Positions 12,051 to 24,300 of a stretch of 64,000 nucleotides of DNA are shown here, in pieces. The number at the start of each line of letters is the position of its first letter. Position 1 is the first letter of the stretch. Source of the stretch: Eutrigla gurnardus (taxonomy: Eukaryota > Chordata > Actinopteri > Perciformes > Triglidae); the NCBI GenBank assembly GCA_963514095.1, contig OY741280.1:23590508-23654507 (forward strand), read 5' to 3'. The position numbers were made by a program, and so were the translations under genes. The notes under the pieces are model-generated. The model worked only from the letters and a program-made list of their open reading frames with translations, was not told the origin of the DNA and made no database searches.

Positions 12051-12112
<62 letters not shown>
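12049..12112. repeat. (CT)n tract
   Basis: About 60 bp of near-perfect CT dinucleotides. A purine-rich GA tract follows at about 12181-12260, so the two are partly complementary. Both lie just upstream of the proposed first exon of the autotaxin gene. Confidence 0.93.
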
Positions 12113-12115
<3 letters not shown>

Positions 12116-12259
12116 GTTGGACTCCGGAGCGTCACTCTTGTACCAGCTGTCACCATTACTTCATGCTTATTGGCCCAGGACCGAGAGAGGCAAACAAGGG
12201 GGGAGAGAGAGGGAGAGTGTGAGAGAGAGAGGTAGAGAGAGCGTGGGAGAGAGAGAGGT

Positions 12260-12389
12260 GGACCCCTGCGCGCTGCTCCATCGACCTGACCAGAGACGCG
12301 CGGACGTCGGACACACTTTTGCTCTGCTCCGGTTGGAATGCTACAAGTGGATCCGCTGCCTGGATCATGCTATTGGGAAAATTGGTACG
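12260..12389 (+). promoter_or_regulatory. enpp2: Candidate first exon/5'UTR of the autotaxin gene
   Basis: A GC- and CpG-richer segment ends in two overlapping potential donors: GTACGG after 12384 and GTAAGA after 12389. Two exon 1-exon 2 joins are in frame. (a) ATG at 12367 (MLLGKL) with the GTACGG donor and the acceptor CTGCAG before 16097 gives a textbook signal peptide running into IGVLFCLWG. (b) ATG at 12338 with the stronger GTAAGA donor and the acceptor GATAG before 16101 gives a poorer leader. Either places exon 1 here. No transcript is available to choose, and another exon elsewhere cannot be excluded. Confidence 0.45.
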
Positions 12390-15300
12390 GTAAGACTGTA
12401 GTCTGGCTGCCATGTCACCGTCTCTCTCTCGCTCTCTCTCCCTCTCTCTCCCCCCTCCTCCCCCCAAACAACAACAAAACCCTGTTGCAGCACGGATCGA
12501 CCTGTGAGAGAGCGCTGCACTTTGCCTCGCATCAATGCAGGCTGCGAAATGTGCAAAGAGGGAGAAAGGGGGGGAGAGAGGGAGGGAGAGATGGCAGCAG
12601 CTGGGACTCTTATCTTGGTCTTTTTTTATTAACAAGAAGCATGATTGGTGGTGATGATGTGATGATGATGATGATGATGGTGACGGATTGCCGGGAACGG
12701 TTCACTGTCCGTGACGTTTGTTTACCTGGGGGAGGTAAAAGCAAGCAAAAGCTGTGTGCTCACACTCTGTACCGTCTTCCCGTCCTCATCGTCCTCATCC
12801 TACAATTATTTGCAAAGAGTTTGGTCAATATGCTAAAAGTGTGTATGTATATTTTGACTGTACCTGTATTCCAATACTTACGGTATTCTAACAGGTACAA
12901 TGGGAAGGGGTGTGTGTTTTTTAAGTTTCGTGATCTTGTGAAGCAGTTTATGTTCTGCTAAAGTGTGAATCCAGCCGGCAAACATCTGTATCCTGATGAT
13001 CCATCAGATGTCTGGGCTGAATTAGCCTCGCTCTTTGCCAGAACTTTCCACATTGCATCGTTTTGTATCCTGACTTCTGTTTCAGAGCGGAGATGAGAGT
13101 TTTGTTTTTTTGTTCTCATGTGGTTGAAACGTCTCAGCCCACGATGAACACACGTTTAGATTCAAGGGTTTGCTGATCTGTGCAGCACGTTGTGTGAACG
13201 GGAAGAAAACCAGCTCCCAGTTAGGACAACCAGGTAGACAACCAGGTAACGGTAGACAACCAGGTAGACAACCAGGTAGACAACCAGGTAGACAACAAGG
13301 TAAAGGCCAAGTTATGCTTTCGCGTCGACACAACGCAAGGGGGTCCTTGCGGACCCCCCTTACGTCCAATGCAAGGGCCTGACGTGCACCTCCCAAAAAT
13401 CCTAGACGCGCGTCGAGACGACGCAACACCAACGCAGCGGCATTGGCTGTGATTGGTCCGCTAACTACATCCGCTGGAGACCGCTTTCCGGTTTCCACTC
13501 ATAAACACCGCCATTTAAACTTTTAAAAGGCTACTTTTATTGTTTGCACCTTGTTTTATTGTTTGCACCTCGCTTTTGCACAAATAAATAAAACACCAAG
13601 TTCTGAAAAATTGTGGACGTTTAAAGCCGGAAAGTAAACAAATAGGCTATAACGAGGCTACGACGATATACGCCAAGAGTCTCGGTCGGTCGGTCAGTCT
13701 TTACAAAAACCATAGCGCCCTTTACCGGTGTGGCATTGAATTGCATTTCGACACGTAAACCCAACGCAGAACCATCACGGTCTCCAAGCAACTGCGTGGC
13801 CGTTGCGTGATCACTACGCGGAAGCATAATCAGGCCTTAACGGTGGACAACAAGGTAACAGTGGACAACAAGGTAGACACCCAGGTAGACAACAGGGTAA
13901 CGGTAGACAACCAGGTAGACAACCAGGTAGACAACAAGGTAACGGTAGACAACCAGGTAGACAACAAGGTAACGGTGGACAACAAGGTAACAGTGGACAA
14001 CAAGGTAGACAACAAGGTAACGGTAGACAACAAGGTAACGGTAGACAACCAGGTAGACAACAGGGTAACGGTAGACAACAAGGTAACGGTAGACAACAAG
14101 GTAACGGTAGACAACCAGGTAGACAACAGGGTAACGGTAGACAACAAGGTAACGGTAGACAACCAGGTGGACAACAAGGTAACAGTGGACAACAAGGTAG
14201 ACAACAAGGTAACGGTAGACAACAAGGTAACGGTAGACAACCAGGTAGACAACAGGGTAACGGTAGACAACAAGGTAACGGTAGACAACAAGGTAACGGT
14301 AGACAACCAGGTTGACAACAAGGTAACGGTAGACAACAGGGTAACGGTAGACAACAAGGTAACGGTAGACAACAGGGTAACGGTAGACAACAAGGTAACG
14401 GTAGACAACCAGGTAGACAACAAGGTAACGGTAGACAACAAGGTAACGGTAGACAACAAGGTAACGGTAGACAACAGGGTAACGGTAGACAACAAGGTAA
14501 CGGTAGACAACAAGGTAACGGTAGACAACAGGGTAACGGTAGACAACAAGGTAGACAACAAGGTAGACAACCAGGTAGACAACAAGGTAACGGTAGACAA
14601 CAAGGTAGAAAACCAGGTAGACAACAAGGTAACGGTGGACAACAAGGTAATGGTAGACAACAAGGTAGACAACAAGGTAACGGTAGACAACCAGGTAACG
14701 GTAGACAACCAGGTAGACAACAAGGTAATGGTGGACAACAAGGTAGAAAACCAGGTAGACAACAAGGTAACGGTGGACAACAAGGTAATGGTAGACAACC
14801 AGGTAGACAACCAGGTAACGGTAGACAACCAGGTAGACAACAAGGTAACGGTGGACAACAAGGTAACGGTAGACAACAAGGTAACGGTAGACAACAAGGT
14901 AACAGTGGACAACAAGGTAGACAACAAGGTAACGGTAGACAACAAGGTAACAGTGGACAACAAGGTAGACAACAAGGTAACGGTAGACAACAAGGTAACG
15001 GTAGACAACAAGGTAAGAGTGGACAACAAGGTAGACAACAAGGTAACGGTAGACAACAAGGTAACGGTAGACAACCAGGTAGACAACAGGGTAACGGTAG
15101 ACAACAAGGTAACGGTAGACAACAAGGTAACGGTAGACAACCAGGTTGACAACAAGGTAACGGTAGACAACAGGGTAACGGTAGACAACAAGGTAACGGT
15201 AGACAACAGGGTAACGGTAGACAACAAGGTAACGGTAGACAACCAGGTAGACAACAAGGTAACGGTAGACAACAAGGTAACGGTAGACAACAAGGTAACG

Positions 15301-18300
15301 GTAGACAACAGGGTAACGGTAGACAACAAGGTAACGGTAGACAACAAGGTAACGGTAGACAACAGGGTAACGGTAGACAACAAGGTAGACAACCAGGTAG
15401 ACAACAAGGTAACGGTAGACAACAAGGTAGAAAACCAGGTAGACAACAAGGTAACGGTGGACAACAAGGTAATGGTAGACAACAAGGTAGACAACAAGGT
15501 AACGGTAGACAACCAGGTAACGGTAGACAACCAGGTAGACAACAAGGTAATGGTGGACAACAAGGTAGAAAACCAGGTAGACAACAAGGTAACGGTGGAC
15601 AACAAGGTAATGGTAGACAACCAGGTAGACAACCAGGTAACGGTAGACAACCAGGTAGACAACAAGGTAACGGTGGACAACAAGGTAACGGTAGACAACA
15701 AGGTAACGGTAGACAACCAGGTAGACAACAGGGTAATGGTAGACAACCAGGTAGACAACAGGGTAACGGTAGACAACAAGGTAACGGTAGACAACCAGGT
15801 AGACAACAGGGTAATGGTAGACAACCAGGTAGACAACAAGGGAACGGTAGACAACCAGGTAGACAACAAGGCAGACAAGAAGGTAACGGTAAGGTAACGG
15901 TAGACAACCAGGTAGACAACAAGGTAACGGTAGACAACAAGGTAGCACAACTCCTTCAACATCGTTGTTAAAAATCCCAGAACTGAGTAATCTGCCCATG
16001 ACATGATGAGATTAAAAAAAACATTTTTTTTATTGGTAATCAAACAGCGATCCCTCTGTGTGTGTGGTGGTAATGTGGTCTGTGGTCTCCCTGCAGATAG
16101 GGGTCTTGTTCTGTCTGTGGGGAACTGATGTCAGCAGAGCTTATGTGTTTCAAGCCAGTAGACCTGCAGATGGAGCAGAGAACCCGGCACCGCACACTAA
16201 AGGTGAGAATGGTCACGTACATCAGACTTCATCAACTCAGACCCAGACCCTGACCCACAACCAGACCCAGACTCACAGACCCAGATTCACCTTCACTGTC
16301 ACTGTCGACCTACAATAAGTCTCTGTGAGGAGGTGTAGGGCTCCGTCCCCGTTGGGGAACCAACACCAACACCCCCCTGCTGGAGGACCAGGCCCTATTG
16401 CTGGCCCTGCTGGAGTGAAGGGAGGCACAGGAGAACCAGAACCAGGACTGCAGAGTGTCAGACCCCGCTGCAGTAAAACCCGAGGTTTTCTAAAGCAGAA
16501 AACCAAACAAAGGCAAAACAAAACAGCAGTAGTAGTTGACATTACACAAAAGTCAGTCTGTAAAAATGGGCTTTTAAGAAGTGATTTATTAGTCTCGCCT
16601 CCTGGAGGCCGTTCAGCATGTTTGTGTCCCCTCTCGTCCCTCCAGTCATCTCCGAGTGGGTTAGCTCAGCGGGCTCCTGCAAGGGGAGGTGCTTCGAGCT
16701 GGAGGAGGCCAAACCTCCGGGATGCAGATGTGACAATCTGTGTAAAACCTACTACAGCTGCTGCTCCGACTTCGACCAGCACTGCCTGAAAACAGGTCAG
16801 TGTGAGGCCGCCGGCTTCTGCTCTTCTGTCCCGAAAACAGTGATGATGTTTGTGTTTGTGTGCTATATTTTCTCATCTAACTTTCCTTCCCTTTAAAAAC
16901 ACCTCACAGTTATACAGTTTCTTTCAAAAAAGTTTGGGTTTTGAGCAACGTCACTCGAAGGAGGGGACTATTTTCAGCAGCGGATGAATCCACCCTTGGT
17001 GCTCTGATAAGGCTAGGCAAGGCAATTTTATTTGTATAGCACCTTTCGACAACAAGCGGTTCAAAGTGCTCGCTCTGATGAGTATTTGTGGCAGCCGGAC
17101 AGAGTCAAACGGTTGCTGTGTCTCAATTCATTGTATCCTTCAGAGGACCCGACCTTCAGTTGGATCCTCCGAATCCATGAACAGAAGGCCGCATGTTCTC
17201 GGCAGCAATTGAAGCCTTGTTGCCTTGTTGCGGCCGCTTTGACCAGTTCTCCTAAAGACGACGATCCCATGCAACAAAAACCCATCGTGATTACTTTTGA
17301 AGGGAATTTGGTCTGCGTGATGACGAGGTCAGCCGGATTTTCACCCAGGAGACCGTTGTTCGTGTGAAAGCAAAAGTTTGTAAGTTCGTTACTGAAATAA
17401 CCAAATGTATTTTGGTTTTTTTCTGCAAGTTCTTAAAACTGCGACGGGACATATTTGATAGTGCAGATTAGTTGTATGGGAACGTAATTTTGTCGGAAGC
17501 TAGCATGTTCATTTGCATAGTTTTTACAGATGTAACTTGTGTGAGTGTTAAATGTCAAACTGCAACGCTTTACATTCCTCCGACGCGTCAACGTATGCTC
17601 GTTACACATCATGGGTTTTTTTCAGGCGCCAAAATGAAATAGTTGGGCACGAACAGTGGTTTCCCGAGTGAAAGTCCTCCGTTTATTTGATGCTCTTGTT
17701 CATCTGGCCGTAACGCAGCAAGTGGAAGCGTTGCATTCGCCTAGTTGCATTATTTTTGAGGGCCTCGGCAGCGAGAAGGAGCTGCAGAGGAGCGATGCAT
17801 GTCCTACTGAATGTGTCTGGAACATGTTTCCACAGCAGAGCTACAGTAGCTCGGGGACTCGCTCGGCCCACAACCCAATAAGTGCTTTCTGCTGGAGCTG
17901 ATAAAACAGGAACAAAAGGGTGCCTGTTCTTCATCTGATGGTGGTTTAGAGCTTGGCTCGAGTGAAGAGAGCGAACCCGCAGTCACATCTTGAAAACATT
18001 AGGCGAACAACAGAAGGACATTGTAAAAAATTAAAGACAAAATGAGTTCTGCTGAGCTTTTACAAGGTCTGCTTTGTTTGGTAGCGAAACTATGACGAGT
18101 ATCAGCACCACTGCAGGAGAAAAACACGGAACCAAGAGAGGGGGCAATATTCAGAGGAAAAAAGACAACGCCTTGGCCTTCGCCTAAGGTCCTTGAAGCC
18201 AAATTGTCATCTTGTGGGTGTTTATTGATCAGGGCTAAGATGCTCGCGGTAGCTTGTCACAGCAACGGCAAACATCCGGTGTTAGCGGAACCAATCAACT

Positions 18301-21300
18301 TGTTCATATCGGCTAGATATATTTATCTCTTAATATTGCCCCCCTGGCGGCTCCGTTGTTTGTGTTTTTCGTCCCAGTGGCCCTGATGCGCCGTCGTAAA
18401 CAGATGATTTGTTTAAAGAGGCTGATAATGAACTTTGCTCCCTTGCTGGTTGCCCAGCGGGGGGCTTCGAGTGTTCGGCGGACCGCTGTGGCGAGGAGAG
18501 GAATGGCGACTTCGCCTGCCACTGCTCCGATGGCTGCCTGGAGCGAGGCGACTGCTGCTCCAACTACAAGTCGCTCTGCAAAGGTAGTCGCCGGGGTTCA
18601 GTGTACAGCAAGGTGAGAATCCATGTGCATGATGGGTAATTCACTCTGTGCTGGTTTTCCACGTGAGGTGAGGCATCGTGGGTGGAGGGAGACTGCGAGG
18701 AGATCAAGAGTCCTGAATGTCCTGCAGGGTGAGTCTCAAACCAGCGTAGAAATCAAACCTGCAGAAATCCACGCATTTCTATTTAAATGGTGATGTTTTG
18801 TGTTTTGTGCTCAGCTTCATCCGGCCGCCGCTCATCATGCTGTCTGTCGACGGCTTCAGGGCCTCCTACCTGAAGAAGGGCCGGGCCGTCATCCCCAACA
18901 TCCACAAGCTCAGTGCGTCCTCCTTGCTGGTCCCTCCTTCCTGTTCCCTCCACCTTCCTGGTCCCTCCTTCCTGCTCCCTCAACCTTCCTGGTCCCTCCT
19001 TCCTGGTCCTTTCTCCTTCCTGTTCCCTCCTCCTTCCTGTTCCCTCCTCCTTCCTGGTCCCTCCTTCCTGTTCCCTCCTCCTTCCTGGTCCCTCCTTCCT
19101 GTTCCCTCCTCCTTCCTGTTCCCTCCTCCTTCCTGTTTCCTCCTCCTTCCTGGTCCCTTCTCCTCCCTCTTCCCTCCTCCTTCCTGGTCCCTTCTCCTTC
19201 CTGTTCCCTTCTCCTTCCTGTTCCTTCCTCCTTCCTGTTCCCTCCTCCTTCCTGTTCCCTCCCCCTTCCTGTTTCCTCCTCCTTCCTGGTCCCTTCTCCT
19301 CCCTCTTCCCTCCTCCTTCCTGGTCCCTTCTCCTCCCTCTTCCCTCCTCCTTCCTGGTCCCTCCTCCTTCCTGTTCCCTTCTCCTCCCTCTTCCCTCCTC
19401 CTTCCTGGTCCCTTCTCCTCCCTCTTCCCTCCTCCTTCCTGGTCCCTTCTCCTCCCTCTTCCCTCCTCCTTCCTGGTCCCTTCTCCTTCCTGTTCCCTGC
19501 TCCTTCCTGTTCCTTCCTCCTTCCTGTTCCCTGCTCCTTCCTGTTCCTTCCTCCTTCCTGTTCCCTGCTCCTTCCTGTTCCTTCCTCCTTCCTGTTCCTT
19601 CCTCCTTCCTGTTCCCTCCTCCTTCCTGTTCCCTCTTCCTTCCTGTTCCCTCCTCCTTGCATCTCTTTTTCACATCCTTTTAGTGTGTATCTTAGTTGTT
19701 TTGCATCTCTTTGAAGTCCTTTTGACGATGTCAAAGATGAAGATTCTTTTGTGTGTTTTTTGTTGTTGTTTGTTTCCTCCCAGGAGAGTGTGGTACGTCA
19801 TCACCATACATGCGGCCCGTCTACCCAACAAAGACCTTCCCAAACTTATACAGTCTAGTCACGGTAAGTGAAGTGTGTCTGGACGTCTGTTAGATGATGT
19901 GATGCTGTCGGTGGATATTACCTGTAACTGCGTCGCTCTGTGTGATCCCCCCCCTCAGGGTCTCTACCCCGAATCCCATGGGATTGTGGGGAACACCATG
20001 CACGACCCCGTGTTTAACGCCACCTTCAGCCTGCGCAGCAGAGAGAAGCTGAACCACCGCTGGTGGGGGGGGCAGCCTGTGAGTACAGACCAGAGACTCA
20101 TGATTGGACGAGAATAATTTCCGGTTGTTAGCATCGTAATAAACGAGCCGAGTGACCGTTATATCGGAAACATATTCATTCTCCTCTCTGTGTTCCAGGT
20201 CTGGATCACAGCAGAGGAACAAGGAGTGAAAGCAGCCTCTTTCTTCTGGCCTTGGTACTGAAGTTGGTACTGGAATATTTTTCAATAGCTTGAGACCCTG
20301 AACGCAGCGCTGCACTTGTCACTTACAAAGAGGCCGAGAATACAACTGGTCTGGATTTATTCTAGTACTATGAAGTCGTCTTTGCTCCAGTCTAGTTGTA
20401 CTGTTGCTGGAATCTTAACAATAGTATGTAGTCGTTTATTTTAAGGATCTAGATGCTTGAAATGAAATGGGTTACTAAAACCAGACCGGTACGGAGAGGT
20501 TCACCTCAGTGAGAGGACACGGACAGATTCCTTTCAGAAAGCCTTCACACGTCGATGACATAGCGACCACGAGGACGAACATCCTGACAGCGGATGACAA
20601 AGGACCCAAACACAGGAAGACACAGTACCCCCCACACAGTCCGTCAACAACGGAGGCATTGACGACTCAAAGCAGCAGCTTGTTGAGCAAAAATCATTCA
20701 AAGCAAGAAGTCAGACCGGATTTGTTCATATATTTAATATAATTGATATAGATTGTTATTAGGGGAAGGCAGCAGTGTTTCTGTTATACCGTTTCTTCTT
20801 CCTCTAATTCATTAACGGTTGTGCTTCCAGGGTGATTCATCTTGAGAGGAGGATTCTGACCATCCTGCGCTGGCTGCAGCTGCCTGATGATCAGAGGTGC
20901 GTCTTTCCGTTCTGGGACATTTTAGGTCCGATTGCCACCAAATATTATTTATTGGATCGAGCCTTGTTTAGTTTATCGACCAATTAACTTCATAAAGGGC
21001 ACATAATGAGACCGAAGTCAACAACTAAGCCTGCAGGACATGTCTATCACCTGAAACCTTCCCTGAAACCTTTATTCAGATCGACCACTAGGGGCGTTAC
21101 AGGTGCTACAAATGAGCATGGCATAACGCACATCTAATGATAAATCTGAGATGTATGGCCAATCATTGCATAACTTGCAGGATTACGTATCGTTATAACT
21201 ATGTTTATATATAACAAGGTTTTATCGAGAGCTTTTTTTACTATCTGGTTGACTCTGAAGTTTCTCATGCTCACGGGTGGTTAACGTGACTCTGGTTGTT

Positions 21301-24300
21301 TTGTTTGTGTCTGTTCAGGATGTGTGTTCAGCTGCAGAGTCTGGGACTCCAGCAAGTTTTACTTAAAAATGATTCTTTAGAATGTATTTCTTCTGGATAA
21401 TTATGTTTATTAATGTTTATCCTGATTAAATTGTGTGAGTTGTGTCTTCAGGCCGTACGTCTTTGCTGTCCACTCAGAGCAGCCGGATACGTTCGGACAT
21501 CGACTCGGACCGCTCAGCAGTGAGGTGAGCACAACAGGAAAAAGAAAGGCAGCAAAAACACGTGATGAAGTGCCTTCAAATGGAGAGAATGTGGTGACGA
21601 GCCTCCTTGAGTAGCATTTAAAATGGAAATCTTCTTCATCCGTCCTGTGTGCAGCTGGATAATCCTCTGAGGGAGATCGACAACATCATTGGTCAGCTGA
21701 TGAACGGTCTGAAGCAGATGAACCTGCATCGCTGCGTCAACATCATCATCGTTGGAGACCACGGTATGATGTCATCGTAGTGACGTACGATGGTGGTGAA
21801 CGTGCTTGAAGATGGAGACGATTACACATAATTAAAAGGGAATGAAGAACATGTCTTATCTGAGATTTACTCTTTACTCTAAACTAGACTGAATAAAGCA
21901 AAAGATTATTTTGTAGTTCGGGTTGCATTCAAATCTGAAAGTCATTCAGGTTCAGGTGGCCCGGGTCATGAGGACGGCTAACGTGGCTTTTACAGCTAAC
22001 AGAGCTAACAGCTAACAGGGCTTTTACAGCTAACAGAGCTAACAGCTAACGGGGCTTTTACAGCTAACAGGGCTAACAGCTAACGGGGCTATTACAGCTA
22101 ACAGAGCTAACAGCTAACAGGGCTTTTACAGCTAACAGAGCTAACAGCTAACGGGGCTTTTACAGCTAACAGAGCTAACAGCTAACGGGGCTTTTACAGC
22201 TAACAGAGCTAACAGCTAACGGGGCTTTTACAGCTAACAGAGCTAACAGCTAACAGGGCTTTAACAGCTAACAGAGCTAACAGCTAACGGGGCTTTTACA
22301 GCTAACAGAGCTAACAGCTAACAGGGCTTTTACAGCTAACAGAGCTAACAGCTAACGTGGCTTTTAAAGCTAACAGAGCTAACAGCTAACGGGGCTTTTA
22401 CAGCTAACAGAGCTAACAGCTAACGGGGCTTTTACAGCTAACAGGGCTAACAGCTAACGGGGCTATTACAGCTAACAGAGCTAACAGCTAACGGGGCTTT
22501 TACAGCTAACAGAGCTAACAGCTAACGGGGCTTTTACAGCTAACAGCCATTAGAACTGACCAACCAGCAGGACTGAGGGTTTCTTTTTCAGTAGAAGCGT
22601 TTAACAGTCAAAATGAAGGGTTTTGTAGTGAACGTCTGCTGCGCAGGTTAAAATGAGTTTTTTTAGTTTTGTAAGAAGTGAAGTGAAGAAGAAGTGAAAC
22701 ACGTTGCTTGCGGTCAAGACTGTTTGTATTCATTCAATCAAAGCTGTGGTCTTTGCAGACACCACAGAGGCAGCACAAGCTTCATTCACATAAGGTGTCA
22801 TAATGAATAAAGTATCAACCTGAACAGAATGGGAGGTCAGAAGAAATGTAATGACACTTGACTTGAACCTCGTATTAATTATAAGATGCGTCTCTCAGGT
22901 ATGGAGGAGGCCCACTGTGATTGGACCGAGTTTCTCAGCAACTACCCGCTCAACATCGACGAGATCACGCTGATCCCCGGCTCGCTGGGCCGAATACGAC
23001 CTCGCGACCCCAAATCCACCACATGTAAGACGAGACTGCACATGATCAAAAGATCAAAGTTTAAGGCCTGATTTTTATGTGATATTTTCTTTTTCCAGAC
23101 GACCCAAAAGTTGTGGTGGCGAACCTCACTGTAAGTACGTCGACGAAACACCACGTCACATGAACGTAAACTATCCTTTCACTTCCGTCACCCCGCCGTT
23201 TGTCCTTCCAGTGCAAAATGCCGACTCAGCACTTCAAGCCGTACCTGAAGCAGCATTTACCCAAGAGGCTTCACTACGCCAACAACCGCAGGATCGAGGA
23301 CGTACAACTGCTGATGGAGAGGAAGTGGCACATCGCCAAGTAAGTGATGATTTAATATCAATTATCATTATCTGATCCCGTATTACCTTATACAAATGAT
23401 ATAATCACAGAAGGCTGTTTTTTGGGTGGACTCGACCTCCCCCAAGACCCTGAGAACCCTGAACCTGAATGACTTTCAACCTGAACCAGGTCTCAGCTCC
23501 ACCTTTTAGTCCAGTTTAGCCCCAGATCAGTTTGATTGGACCCTAAACACCCCGCAAAGACCTGAGAGGCATTCCAGATTTGAGATTTTTCTTTATTTCA
23601 GTTGCAGAAGCATTAGATTGTTAAAAACAAATATTTGTTTTGTTTTTGCTTCAGAAAAATGCCGGAGAAGATGAGGCCTCGTTGTGGTTTCTTCGGCGAC
23701 CACGGCTTTGATAACAAGATCACCAGCATGAGGGTACTGTGTGGTTTTATATCAGATATCAGCCGATCCCAGGATACTTTGTTGTTAAGATCTATATGCA
23801 TTGAAACAGTAAATATTAACGATTTAACGCCTTTTTCTCTTGACACAGACCATCTTCATGGGTCACGGGCCGAGCTTCAAGTACCGGAAAAGCGTGCCGG
23901 AGTTTGAAAATATAGAATTATACAACGTCATGTGCGGTGAGACTGCTGTTGTTATCCACCTTCTTGACGGTGTTGTTGACCTCGTCACCGGTGATGCGTT
24001 CAGGTCCTAACCACCACCACTTCCTGTACTCAGACCTGCTGGGGCTGAAGCCGGCGCCCAACAACGGGACGTACGGCAGCCTGAACGACATGCTGAGGGA
24101 TCCTCCGTACCAACCCAGCACGCCAGACGAAGTGGCGGTGCCGTCGCCAGCGTCCGACTCCGATGCCGCCGTGACACATGACCTCGGCTGCAGCTGCGAC
24201 GATGAGGTCAGAGGGCCGTGACATCACTAAAACATCCTTTCTGACTCTCGGCTGTAACTCAGTGCTGCAGGAACAAGTCATCGATGGGGTTTTTTGACGT

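Larger units (their letters stand above)
12390..16096. other. Proposed autotaxin intron 1: unique flanks around a minisatellite
   Basis: Between the candidate exon 1 and the firm exon 2. It holds a GAT repeat near 12655-12680, the large minisatellite and MITE described separately, and otherwise unique sequence without recognisable exons. Confidence 0.5.

Noticed and set aside
13807..16043. Four frames of about 700 codons (one plus, three minus)
   Set aside because: All are produced by the 12/18-bp minisatellite, whose units are multiples of three. There is no domain, start context or splice logic.
18783..19871. Pro/Leu/Ser- and Glu/Gly/Arg-rich frames of 250-360 codons
   Set aside because: They are translations of the homopyrimidine minisatellite in autotaxin intron 6. 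Only the small real exon parts at 18815-18912 and 19784-19863 are coding.
21525..21654. Extra exon of the mammalian autotaxin alpha isoform
   Set aside because: The intron at the matching position is only 130 bp, and no Lys/Arg-rich insertion is encoded there.
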